64,000 nucleotides of DNA from Litoditis marina (taxonomy: Eukaryota; Nematoda; Chromadorea; Rhabditida; Rhabditidae). Of the stretch, positions 47,790-59,700 are shown piece by piece. Under the pieces are notes generated by a model that did not search any database, had not been told where the DNA came from, and saw only the letters and a list, made by a program, of their open reading frames with translations. Where the stretch lies: NCBI GenBank assembly GCA_964036275.1, contig OZ038439.1, positions 14,988,330 to 15,052,329 of the forward strand, given 5' to 3'. Made by a program: the position numbers and the translations under genes. Every line of letters starts with the position of its first letter. Position 1 is the stretch's first letter.

Positions 47790-50700
47790 TCAAACCGGTG
47801 TTTCTCTTGCCGGTGACGTGAAAGAGTGCGACTCGTCAGCACACTCTTCCTCTTTCAGTCCCAGATTTTCCTCCAAACTATCGAAGACGCTCAATACGTC
47901 CTCAGCCTCTTTAATCTGAGCGGCCAGGTCGGCGAGTAGGAAACGTTTCTGAAAAATTTGGTTGCAAAAATGAAAAAAAAAATGGTTACCGTAGTTGGTT
48001 CAGCAGCTAAAATTGAGATACTCCACTACTTTTTTGCGACGTAGCCTCTAAAAGACTGCGTTTTCAGTAATTTTTCGATAATCTCTCGACTAATGGGTAT
48101 GCGAGGTATGAGCTCCCGAATCCCACTTTTCCCAATAATAGCTGGCTGTGGCTACCTCTATCATATGCGAGAATGAGGGGTTTCGGAGAAGTACGATTCC
48201 CATAAAGTTAAGTTAGAGTTGTCCAAATAATTGAAATAACTCAAAAAATGGGTTCCCAGTTTCTTTTTTTTCAAATACTAGAAATATTTGCTTACTTTTT
48301 ATGCGAAATCGTGTGATTTTACGTATCGAACACCGGGAAAAATCCCCTTTGTGATGTGTTAGCCTCACAACCCTCACTGATGTGTTAGAAAACGTATATA
48401 AAACTAACCTCGACAATTTTCTTCTCCAACACCTTGCACCTTCTCTGGGAGTCCTTGGGTTCGGATGCCTCACCGGTTCGCACCATCTCGCCCACCTGTA
48501 GTGATATTGCATACAAACACTAGCAAGGTCGGACCAAGCGACAAAAAGTAGTCCGTTTTTAGCTTCAAACACGTGAAAATTGATTATTTCGCACCAATAT
48601 CAAAGAAATTCTACCGTTTTCAGCAAAAAAGTAGTTTTTGAATTTTTTTTGAATTTTTCTGACTATTCGGACAACCTTACTGGTATACGATTGCACATAC
48701 GTACAACAAATGTAATATATATTCTTAATTCATGTGTTTGTGTGTGTGCGCTGGCCGCCCTATACTACGAGCATACACCAGCAAGGTTGTCCGAATAGTC
48801 AGAAAAGTTCGAAAAAACAGACTCAAATCCTAATCTTTCACGTGTTTACAACTGAAAACAGACTACTTTTTGTCGCTTAGTCAGACCTTACTGGTGTATG
48901 ACTACGAGTAAGCTAGCCCACGTTCCAACGTCAGTAAGGTGTATCTATTATACGGCAAAGTCTGTTTTTCCATTCAAATACGTAAAAACTAGGTAATTTA
49001 TCCCTATATTAGCGAGGAAGCAGTCCGGTGTTTAACGTTTCGTGGCTTCTTGGACAAACTTACCGGTGTAGTCCTGCGCTCGATACACCAGTACCAGTAC
49101 CGCAATCCGCACCGCTAAATCATGCGATGACGCACCAAAATACAATATAAATAATAACCACTGCTCATGTATTACCCACCATTCGCTGTTGATCCTCGTG
49201 TATACGAAGGGTGACGGAATCCGGCACACGAAACACGTAGCGCAGAGCGTAATCCTGGAAATATACTTTACTAGTGCATATCATAGGTGCGATACCCCGG
49301 TTAGCTGACCAAGGGATCCTGAAGTTTTCCTTGTCTAGGTTCCATAATTATTCCATAATTGCTGCAGTTCCTGGCAAACTACCTTCAGGGGACCTATAAC
49401 TTTTCGCTTTTTCATGGAGGATGCTTAACTTATTCAACCCTCGAACCGACAATATTCCACCTGTAGTGCATATTGATTTTTTGATGAATTCCTCTTCGAA
49501 CCATGAGGTTTGTTCTAGGAGCGTACCAAAATTGAACCCACACAGTTAAACCAACCAATTGATACTCATACACCAGTAAAGTTGTCCGAATAGTCAGAAG
49601 ATTTCAAAAACGGACTACGTTTTCGCCGAAAATAAGAAAATTGGTCTACTTTTGATGGAAAAATCATAAATTTTCACGTGTTCACATCTAAAACGGAGTA
49701 CTCTATGTCGCTTAGTCGGACCTTACTGTTGTTTGTTGATACTCGAAACTCGACTACTTAATAATGAAATACTCGAGCGTGAATTGGACGTTTCAACATA
49801 CCGTGAACTCGCTCAGCTTCTTCAGAAAGGAGGACTCGAATAGAAGTTTGGTGATACTTGCTACGAACTTCTTATCAGAGGCAAACTGAAATTGTGAAAT
49901 CTAATTGAAAATTGAAACTAGAACTAGAACTGTTTCAATATCATGCTAAGTTACTTTATTACTTAGCAAATAGAGCACTGCACAGCTGTACATACATCAA
50001 ACATACATACGTTAACTTAGCTAACCGAACGGTAGCCGAAAATCCGCAAATTTCAACTTTCCCGATAAAATAGGCCGGTTATTCCAACGTAAGCAACCAG
50101 TATTCAGAACTTTAATTATTCTTGGAACCTTATTTTCTTGGAACCTTATTGGCTAAAATGTATTTTTTTGATCGAGACAAGTAGGAAGTCAGTAGCACCG
50201 CAGACAAATACTAATACAGCTTTCTCATTTATGTTGAACGTGGCAGAACAAAGGTACTTACAGGAAATAAACATTATAAACCCTGTTAGATGTGATTACT
50301 AATCATACGTAAAAAAGGTTCACATCAGGTCGAAAAAAGTGAGCATGAGCATCCCCAAAAATTAAGCATACGTCATTGAAAAACACGAATTTTTCTTTAA
50401 TTTTACCGAGAATCTGTGACATTACCCCAAAAAGTGAGCGTGCACCGGTCAAAATCGGGCAAAAGTGAGCATCAGTCAACATCAAAATAAGGGGTATTTT
50501 ACGTATGTTACTAATTATCTAATTAACTCACTTTATTGAGATGGGGATTTGTGAGCAGCTCCTCCTGTACCGTGTCGCTCCAGCTATCAACCACTATATT
50601 GTGCACTGAAATGAAATGTTGAGAGTTTAGTTTTTACCAGAGTACTTTTACTTCACGGGTGCTTCAATTCATTCATAAACTTTGAAAATCAGAAAAGACA

Positions 50701-52395
50701 CTCTAAATAGTTTGCCTATAATCAGGGACTGAATGAATCAAGAAAATTTGGTGCAAGCACCAACCATCGTGAAACATGTGTGAGAAATCCGAAATCACGA
50801 CATAACTAGCGTGAAGCGTTCTCAACCTTTCGAAACACTTATCAAGTAAAATAAGTACTAGAATGAGAATAAGTGCCGCAACTTTGTTAGCACCACGCCT
50901 CGCGAAGCACTGACGCGTGCGGCTCGCGAGAAATAGTCACGGCGTTCTCAACAACAGCTTTAATAAATAAGGAACTCGCGTCCTCGATTTTAGACGTTCC
51001 GCTCCGCAAATGATTCGCGTGAAAATAAGCGCGATACGCAGCGAATTAGTGCTGTGACCATTCCAAATTGCAGTGCGATACAGTTTCCCGCCACGAAAAC
51101 TTTGTGGATGGAGCTCAATAGGTCAATACAAGTTTAATCGCAAAAATTACTGTAGGCGAGACCGAGAACGCCGTGTAGTGTGGAAAAGCGAGAGTGTCTG
51201 CCAGCGAATTTCAAATATTTTTGAAATCTACAGTAAAACCTCATGCGTCGCGGTCGTTGCGACCGGTCGCGTTTCACTGCGTAAAAATCAACGAACGCAG
51301 AACACCGCGTGTATCGAACGAAAGGGTTGCACAGTGATTCTATAACGACAAGTAAACTACTAGTGAACTCCTACCACACCCCTATTCTACTACTAGAAAA
51401 CTACTAGTTTTCTTGTAGTAATGTAGGCGTAGGGGAGGAGTTAAACTATAGTTCTACTCCTACCTAACTACTAGTGAGATGGTAGTCAGCTACTAGTTTA
51501 TCTGTAGTAAAAGTCAATTTTGAAAAAAAAATAAAATAAAAAAAATTATATTTTTTACGATCATATATCTTCTATAAGTAGTTACGTTATCCTCTATCGC
51601 ATTACTCTGCTGTTTACCATGTTTTGCACCATCCGGGACTCGAACTCTCGAGCTCTCGCTTCTGAAGCGAGACACTTACCACTGCGCCACGGTGCTGATG
51701 TCTGAGGGCGCGCCACAATCGTATACGATTACAGGCGCGCTTCACTGTTCAGCGCTCACTATGGAATAACGTGAATGCGCCACGAGCCCTAACAAAAAAC
51801 CTTATACTTAAGCTCGTTCTACAGTAGCACTAATTCGATAGAAATTTTCCCGTATTATGAATGTTCAGCACTTTCCTGCCTAGTTAGCGTACTACAGGTT
51901 TCTACTAGCCTACGAGTAAGTTACTACTAGCCTACGAGTAAGCTACTACTAACTGTCTACGTGCTCATAATGCCTACAAATCACTGTGATTTAAATTCTG
52001 TGGAGATAATGTATCGTAAAAAGACTAGTTTCAGACTGCCAAAATGCATTTTTTAATCTGACGTCTGTATTTACTACTAGTTTTCTACCAGGATACCCCT
52101 ACTCTACTACAAGAGTACTCCTCCTTTACTACTACTACTAGTTTACTACGAGTTTACCAGTAGTCCCAGATTTCCTATGTGGTTAGCAAAATAATTGGAC
52201 GGTTATCTACATATTCTCATGACTAACATGGATGGAGTTTTCGGCGATGGGGAAGTCCAAAATATAATAAAAACAAAATAAAGTATAAAGTAACTAACCT
52301 CCATCAGTGAATCCTCGCGGAGAAAAACCATAGAAGAGAGACTCAAACTCGTTGATTCGCTCCTTTTTGTAGAATTTGTCGTTTTCGGTTGCCAT
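47790..52395 (-). CDS. MIS12: kinetochore protein MIS12 homologue
   Basis: MIS12 is a core subunit of the four-protein complex that links inner centromere chromatin to KNL1 and the NDC80 complex. Exons in transcript order: 52395-52299, 50605-50532, 49885-49802, 49254-49180, 48495-48409, 47948-47790; 576 nt, 191 aa, close to the human length (205 aa). Evidence for the family: FESLFYGFSPRGF near residue 20 resembles the start of the MIS12 domain; YVFRVPDSVTL near residue 100 matches the conserved LRIP-type segment; LLADLAAQI...LSVFDSLEENLG in the last exon matches the C-terminal coiled coil. Identification is by remembered family pattern, without alignment, and these proteins diverge fast. TTTTCAG ends 4 nt before the ATG, a probable spliced-leader acceptor. 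Introns carry several MITEs and a degenerate tRNA. Confidence 0.8.
48511..48690 (-). mobile_element. CATACACC inverted-end element (minus orientation)
   Basis: CTAGCAAGGTCGGACCAAGC at the left, CAACCTTACTGGTATACG at the right. Family of 31865; in MIS12 intron 4. Confidence 0.8.
48772..48900 (+). mobile_element. CATACACC inverted-end element, internally deleted
   Basis: Full ends but only about 130 bp: the segment between GACTACTTTTT and the central CACGTG is missing. Only about 80 bp from the copy at 48511, which has the opposite orientation. Confidence 0.8.
49567..49735 (+). mobile_element. CATACACC inverted-end element
   Basis: CATACACCAGTAAAGTTGTC to ACCTTACTGTTGTTTG; full length, in MIS12 intron 3. 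Confidence 0.8.
50293..50519. repeat. AAAGTGAGC foldback
   Basis: GATTACTAATCATACGTAAAA and the near complement TTTTACGTATGTTACTAATT bracket about 225 bp holding repeated AAAAGTGAGC and GAGCAT words. In MIS12 intron 2. Confidence 0.65.
51347..52180. repeat. ACTAGT word field
   Basis: Two clusters (51347-51520 and 51885-52175) of CTACTAGTTT, AAACTACTAGT, CTACTACTAG and GTAGTAGT words in both orientations. The outer ends AGTAAACTACTAGTGAACTC and TACTAGTTTACTACGAG are roughly inverted, so the 830 bp may be one large foldback enclosing the tRNA-like sequence. In MIS12 intron 1. Confidence 0.65.
51626..51695 (-). pseudogene. tRNA-like sequence, anticodon CAG, damaged T arm
   Basis: Minus strand. 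Acceptor stem GCACCGT pairs with ATGGTGC; D-arm GCGC/GTGT; anticodon stem CTCGC/GCGAG with loop TTCAGAA (CAG). The 5' strand of the T stem does not pair with CCCGG. CAG would be leucine, but there is no long variable arm as leucine tRNAs have. Likely a pseudogene or the head of a tRNA-derived element. Confidence 0.55.
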
Positions 52396-52401
52396 TTTTC
52401 T

Positions 52402-53469
52402 GAAAACCAACGAATCGTTTAAAAAAGGTTGAGAAACAAATAATAAATTCAAAACAAATAAAACGAATAAAACTCAATTGAACAAAAAACTATCGATCGA
52501 CTTTTTTAAATCGTCAGAATTTTTGAAAGTCCCGCGCACATACCCCGCCGCGAAAACATACGTACAGATTTTGGGTGAGACGCTTTACTCGGAAACGGAG
52601 GTTTGTAAGAAGAAATTGATTGTTCAAGTTTGCGATTCATGGAAAATACTTGTATTTAATAAATGATGGGCACTCAGAGACAAGTTTCAACATGAAAAAT
52701 GGTGAAGAATCTAAGATTAGGTATAAGTCCATGGTTTTCTCATCAGTTGTGCACAACAAAAAGTTCAGCTACCGTAAGTGTTAATAATTCGGTTACCCTG
52801 ATGTTGTATTAGAACAAATAACAGGACAGTCCTTATTAGAAACTACTCTGTTCAGAACTACTCCAGCGAAAACAAGGACAGAAAACACCTTTGCATCAAA
52901 CTATCGCAAATACAGTGTTTTTCCAGAACGAATTGAACCGTAAAAAATTAATTTGAAAGACTGTGACCCGTTGTGCTGTATATAAGTAGCTCATCCCATC
53001 AACTAGATTGAGATCAAGAGCAACCGACTGTACCAGAAGCTTGACACGCCGCAGAGTTTGGTAAGCTACGATCAAACACTTCGTCTCTAACTACCGCTGG
53101 GACTGATGAAAAAACTGATGTAGTGTTCTAGCCGTTCTTAACGATACCGATATTCAACCTTCAGTATTTCCAGATTGATTCAGTTCCCTTCTCTTAATGT
53201 TCGGGAAATTTCTTCTCCACGGATATTGGAAACGTTTCCGGTCTGCTCCGATGTTCCCGACATTCTGTTTCCCGAAACGTGAATTAGGAGTGGTCAAAAG
53301 TGTTATAGCCATTCTTATAGTATTCTAGTCCTTCTTGATGATTGCAATGATCTGTTTCAAATAACTTTTAAATAACCAATTAATAATAGTCAAAAATAAG
53401 ATACATGACTAATTGCGGCCCACTGCTACCCATTGATGTTATCGTATTAGACAGGTTAATCGATCAGTC
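52402..53469. other. no gene seen; MIS12 upstream region
   Basis: First part of the 4.3-kb region between the divergent MIS12 and Rh genes. No coding sequence or clear repeat. Confidence 0.5.
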
Positions 53470-54240
53470 ACATTCCTTGCTGGTACGTCATTTTTCTTCG
53501 TCGTTCCAAGTGTTCCTGACAAGACACTCTTCTTTTGGGGGTATCTGTAGGGTCGTTTCGCAGTGATACACTGTATTTTGTTCTCTCTCTCAGTCTCTCT
53601 CTCCCTCTCTCTCTCTCTTTTTCTCTCTTTCTCTATCTCTATATCTCTCTTCATCTCACCTTCTCCATAGGTCTCTATCACCGTATCTTTCTTCATCCTT
53701 CTCAATGGTCCGTTTCTTGTGCTCTGAACTACTCACAGTCAAAATTGGTAATCCCAATCCAGTTCGTCTCAACAAGACACTCTTCTTTTGGGGGTATCTG
53801 TAGGGTCGTTTCGCAGTGATACACTGTATTTGGTTCTCTTTTTCTCTTTCCCCTTCTCTCTCTCTCTCTTTCTTTTCATTTCTTGCCTCCACAATATGTT
53901 TCATGTGCTGTGAACCATTTACAGTAGGCTGGTGAAATCTCAATTTAGTTCCATGCCTCGACACTTTTCTGGGCGTGTGATCGATTTCCGCAGTGATATA
54001 GTTCTTTTCATGATGTGGTCGTGCATCATGTTCACCGTGCTTTTAACTACACACAGCAGAAATAAAAAATCTCAATTTTTTTTGTCTTTTGGTCGTACGA
54101 TCGATTCCCAAATTGATAGTTCAATGAGCTCTTGATCACTTTCAGTGAGAATTTGAAACCCTGAACCAGTTCGGTATTTTCACAACAGACACTTTTTTTT
54201 AGTTGTGTGATGGATTACTGAGTTGATATTATATGTCTCT
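53470..54240. repeat. decaying tandem array, unit about 200-250 bp
   Basis: Units opening with AAGACACTCTTCTTTTGGGG near 53521 and 53773 are almost identical through GTAGGGTCGTTTCGCAGTGA. Weaker units start near 53958 and 54188 (ACACTTTT, a GTGTGATCGATT-like phrase, GTGATA). Each of the first two units ends in a CT tract. Confidence 0.75.
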
Positions 54241-55990
54241 TGTGCCCGAATACTGGAACGCGAAGTAATCGTAACATATTGAACATCTTCTGAGAAAGAA
54301 AACAACTCTTTACACCGAATGAACAACAACATATTTTTTACCCGAAATCGACTAGAATTTCGATGCTATGATGCATAGTCCCACCCTTCCATGACAATTC
54401 TCATGGAAGTTAGCCGTTGAAAATCTGGTACCAAGTCTTGCGGTAACGAACTCCGGACTAAGTACCCCCTAAGTCCCATATTCTCTTAATTAAATTTCAT
54501 CCACTCTAAACCGCAGTTTAGCCGCATTGAAGACTCAAAAACTGGCGCGTGGCATTGATTCTTCGAGCCAAGCCTGAGCCAATAAGCCCCGCCCCTTTAT
54601 GTCTCCCTCTAACTACCACAGGTTCTGTTTGAGTTTCAAAAACAAGCCTGCGTTGCTTTCGGTCAAAATTCATGATTTCTGGCGTATATCGAGGTCGCAC
54701 TAGAACGACTCTTTGATAACTTTCTGTAGGACGTGTTTGTCACACCATTGATGATATTTGTTCACGTCACCCCGTTAGTCTAGTGAACTTCTTGGTTTCG
54801 TTAACTTCGTGCGAATTCCAAAAGATTGTTCGTCATTAATTGTGGGTAGCACTTTACAATCGCGGCTGAGCGCACATAAATTCGTGCGCCGAACCAGTTT
54901 TCATCTCCAACTAATTTTCTGCTCAGATTGTGATAGTTTCAATGGTGACCTTTACCTTTCTTTGATCGAAACCCCTTGTTTGACCGCTCGATATACTAGA
55001 AGTAAATTGAATAGTCACGTAAAATTAGCATTCTACTGAGGCATCGTGCACTTTGTCATTGCACGTTTCGGAGTTCTGCTGTGTGAAACATGTTTCACGT
55101 GACTGTGCTCTGTGCAATTGACTTTTGATACGTAGGTAGTGAAACATATGCGATGACTAGTACTTCGTACTTGGAACGTAGTTTTGTGATAATTTTTACA
55201 AATGTTGCAATCTAGAATGTGGCTTGTTCCTCTTCCAGTTTAACTTTTCTCTCAAGCTTTTCCCCATTCATATTTTTTTTTGCCGTTTATCTAGGTGCAT
55301 TGCTCTATCCCACTTTTGAAAGTGTATGAGAAATATCAACGTACGTACAGAGGTCGTGAAATTAATTTGCTGTATCTGTAGTTTGCTTTCTGTCCTTATC
55401 GGTCTCAACTCGCGATCGATCGCCGATCAAACTACAACTCGAATTGTTCACACCCTAAAGCTTGAGCGATTTCTGAATTTGAACCCCTTGTTGCCGAAAA
55501 TTATAATAATAAAGTTTATTACGCATAAATTGTGGAACAAAAATAGTAATAACACTTCACATTGCCCTGATCATTGTATGTGAAAACTACGAGCTACTTC
55601 CTACTTGCAAGGAAATGTTCATCAGACTACAAAGTACAAAGACATTTGAGACAGACATGAAAGCCTTTGTTTCAAAGTCAGTTGAACTGCGCTGAACCCA
55701 TTTACGCGTGCACAGAAAAACGCTGTAACATTTTATCAGTTAACACGGCTGAATCGCAACGCTAACATTGAACTGTCGATCTTTTTTTATCTTCCATGAT
55801 TAAAACATATTTCATTTTAATCAAATTCCTACAACATTTGAAAAATCTCTTCTAGAGGTTTACTGCCCACCGTCGAAATTCGACATTTCAGAAGTGCTCC
55901 GTCCTGAAAGCGCAAAATTTTACGTTAGAAGAAATTTAAAAAGTTGACTGCCTGACACTGGGGTCGAGGTACGAAATTTTCCATGCCGAC
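54241..55990. other. no gene seen
   Basis: No recognisable coding sequence. Contains a CACGTGA cluster with GAAACATGTTTCACGTGACTG near 55085, a palindromic arrangement, and a short GTAGTTTG foldback at 55378-55436. Confidence 0.5.
55378..55436. repeat. short GTAGTTTG foldback
   Basis: GTAGTTTGC at the left and GATCAAACTAC at the right, 59 bp. Confidence 0.6.
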
Positions 55991-55995
55991 ATATT

Positions 55996-56196
55996 TATAG
56001 TCGTCGTCAACGGAAAGGCGGAAAGATACTGTATATCTTACTTTCCGCTGTGTACGCCTATATTTGTCCGATTCCAAAGCTTTCCGTTTATGTGCTCTAA
56101 TAGCGCAGCGGTTAGCGCCCTGCCACAAAACTTTTGCTCGCAGGTTCGATTCCGGCGAGAAACAGAAGTTTATAGATTTGGCACTTACTATACTGA
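55996..56196 (+). mobile_element. tRNA-derived short element, copy 4
   Basis: ATAGTCGTCGTCAACGGAAA start, A box AGCGCAGCGGTTAGCGCC, B box GGTTCGATTCC near 56143, end GGCACTTACTATA. One of the best-preserved copies. Confidence 0.82.
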
Positions 56197-56300
56197 GTAC
56201 TTACTAATTTGAATTCATTCCATATTGTCCTAGCCATTCGCTCATAGCGTCAATATGGTTTGCTCATTTCTATACAGTGTATTTTGCTCAACTACCCTGT

Positions 56301-56373
56301 GTTTGTAGTTTGCTCCCTTCGCTTTCCAGTGAAAATTAGCGAGTTGTTGTGTTTTTCGAGATCAAACTACAAA
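56301..56373. repeat. short GTAGTTTG foldback
   Basis: GTTTGTAGTTTGCTC and GAGATCAAACTACAAA form the arms. Upstream of the Rh gene. Confidence 0.7.
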
Positions 56374-56747
56374 TTAGCTATAGTCTTATCCTCTATATAT
56401 CTCCTGCTTAGATATATTCCATATCTTAGAATGAGAACTACAGTATGCCTTCTCCACAGACCAACAAGTTTTTACTGACCAAAGAACACTCAGAACTAGC
56501 CTCAAATAGGTTACCGGAAATGTAGTTTGACAACTTCTGTACTGATACTGTTAATACTAGCGAGAGTCACGCCCCTTTTTAAAGATCACTGATCTTTTTT
56601 GTTTTAAAACGTCCTACTTTTTACTCCCTCGGTGGAGTGTTATTATCTGTTTAGAAATTGTTGTTCACTACTCCAAAAAGATAGTACATAGCAGAAATTT
56701 ATGGCTACAGTATTACCTACACAATAACTATAGTTTCTGTTTCAGCC

Positions 56748-59700
56748 ATGTCCACACTGCTACAACGTCGACAGTTTTCGCTACTAGCAATACTATTTCA
56801 AATGTTGTTTCTAATTTTATTCTCAATATTCTGTCGATATATTGATCCGCTGGATGATAGTAAACGGGTCTACAGCAATACCGACTACCCATGTAAGTTA
56901 TTTTTTTCTGTGGTTCTAAAGGTCGAAATCGATAGAATCGAAAACTCGAAACTCGGAATACGAGGAATTTGAAAAATTTGTCAGGAATCGAAATTCGAAA
57001 AAGTCTAGATATTTTAAATTTGTTGTGTGAATTTCGATCCCGGGTTTGCGTTATGGTGACAATTCCTCCAGCGTATAGCAAAGTGAAAATTGTCGACTTT
57101 GCCGCAATTTACCCGATTCCACACTGAGCTATTTTTTCACACTGAAAAACACTTTCAGTTAGTTTTATCATCAATCAAATGAAACTAAGAATGATAAACA
57201 TAAAATAACATTCTCGTATCTGTCCTTCGTTTTTTTTCGCGAAAAGTCATATGAACACAGGTCGACTACGTCAGCAGTTCAAGAAGATGGAAAATGTTTA
57301 AAATGTTCTGATTTCGAAATCGATGAAGAATGAATTTTGCTAAAATGGAAAATTAGGGTGGTTTATGCAATCCGAGAGCTGTTTAGTGTTCCAGGACGTG
57401 CATCTCATGATATTTGTTGGATTCGGGTTTTTGATGGCGTTTCTGAAGGTCAGTTTTGTAGTTTGAAGTGGATAATGCCATAAAGTTGATAAAACGTCCA
57501 AGAAGTCACGTGAATATAAAGTCTATGAAATCGTAGAAAATCACAAGATAGGGAACTCAAGAAGACAAAAGAAAAACGCAAAAGAAAAACGTTTTATATC
57601 ATGTTGTTGGTTTCTAGTGTTTTTTTAAAGAAAAAACACAACGTGTCTACTTGTAAAAAGAAAATCATATTGAAAACAGGATGAGATGCATCGGAATTCT
57701 CGAACCTGCGATAAAACTTTTGATGCGTAAAACAAAATTTGCAGCGTTACGGTTTTTCTGCTGTGTCTGTGAACCTCCTTCTCTCGGCCTTCGTCATTCA
57801 ATGGGCAATGCTGCTCAGGGGATTCTTTTCGAAACAGTTTGAAGAAACGGGGATATTTACTATTGGAGTACCAGAGTGAGTTTCAGAGTTTTAGCAAGAA
57901 GCTTCACCGTTTCATGTTACAGATCCAAATAACCGCAAATCGTTTCTCATGAGCCAGCTGCATACAATCTGCAGGGAAAGCTCTAGATTCTCAAAAAGAT
58001 TCTTTAAATGTCTATCTTAATTCGATTTAAGTAAACTTCATTGTACAAAACAAAATTATTCAATGAAGGATGATCAGCGCGGACTGCTCATGTGCGACGG
58101 TGCTGATCACCATGGGTGAAGTTAAAGATTGAAGGTCGCCTAGAAATAAGTCATTGGAGTACTGTAGGGATCTCAGTAGAATCTATACTGACTATATAAG
58201 TCTTGTATTGAATTGTTTTCAAATACTAAAAAACTTTTTAAAGGATGATCAGCGCGGACTGCTCGTGTGCGACGGTGCTGATCACAATGGGCGTCCTACT
58301 TGGGAAGATGACACCATCCCAGTTCCTACTTCTAGCCTTTATTGAGACCAGTCTGTCCGTCACCATCGACCATATTCTATTCAATTTGTTACACGTGAGC
58401 TCGGGTTCTATGGGAATCCTCTTCTCATATATCTTGGTCTATCCCTGTGTTTGTAGTTTGATCTTTCTGCCTTTCGGTTAAACAGCGTAAAATATGCCGA
58501 ATATTGAGATCAAAACACAACGAAAATTCGGTCAAGTTTTTCAATGCGTTCGTGTTTTTTTTCTGACAGCAAACGACGTATGCTTATTGTATAGGAACAA
58601 GTCAACAATTCGTTCGTTGAGTTATTGATTTTTCTAATTAGATCAATAACAATCGATATTTCAGGTGAACGACGGCGGTCGTTCGATGGTGGTGCACATG
58701 TTCGGTGCCTACTTCGGCCTGGCCGCATCGATTGTAGGTCACAAGAAGAATGTGATGGAAATGAACGAGCAGGGATCCATCAACCACTCGGATCTGTTTT
58801 CGATGATAGGTACGGTTTTGATGGGTATTGATTATTTCTATTTCGAATCAAATAGAGCCACGGTAAAAAATGAAAAAAATTCACTTCTAGCTCGTCACGA
58901 TTTCTAGGTCGGCGAAGCGGAATCGATTAGATCGTGTTCGGAGTTGCGGATTGTCTAAAAAAGTGCGTGTCTAAAAAAAATAAAGAACTCTCTCAGTCTA
59001 ACGAAACTGCTCATCGAGTGATGAAACACAGTATGGTTTGAACCTTCCCACGATTTCAGGAACTCTTCTTCTTTGGGTATTCTTCCCCTCGTTCAACGCA
59101 GCGGTACAAGAACCAGGTAAATATTTGAGTTTTAACTTTTCAACTTTCTAATGACATTTACCTGTCTACTGCCTATTTTTAGTTCTAAGCTATATAGGTG
59201 AAGAAAAATCGAAAATCAACATTACGTTCTTCCTATATACTAGTTTTCTTCCCGGAAAATAACCAGAAATTTTGTACGAGAAAACAAGTTTGATTGCACT
59301 GTACTACTTACTCTTTCCTGAAAATGTTGTACGTGAAAAATGTCAGGTTGCGTGTTTTGTATTCTCACTTTACGTATCTCTCAATTTGGGCCAATTCCAC
59401 AAGGAACCCGGTATTTCGTTAACCCTAGCCGATAACAATTAACCGGGTTACCTGGTTAACCCTTCTGTTAACCACTTGTTAACCCTCTTTTACAATGTCT
59501 TTTGGGGCAAATTTAGGGTTACCAAGTGGTTAACAAAAGGGTTAACCAGTTAACCCGGTTAATGGTTAACGGCTAGGGTTAACGAAATACCGGGTTAACT
59601 AAAGAATTCCCCCCTTTGACTGCAAATTTTGGTTGTTCAGAGGATGCTCGTCATCGTGCCATAATGAACACCTATCTGGCGATGGCCAGTGGTACGGTAA

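Noticed and set aside
47790..52395. Minus-strand coiled-coil gene read as an NNF1/PMF1-type protein
   Set aside because: The N-terminal FYGFSP segment, the RVPDSV motif and the final FDSL coiled coil fit MIS12 better.
41520..52395. HDDC2 and MIS12 as an operon
   Set aside because: Same strand and both with near-ATG acceptors, but about 1.5 kb apart with two foldbacks between, much more than typical trans-spliced operons.
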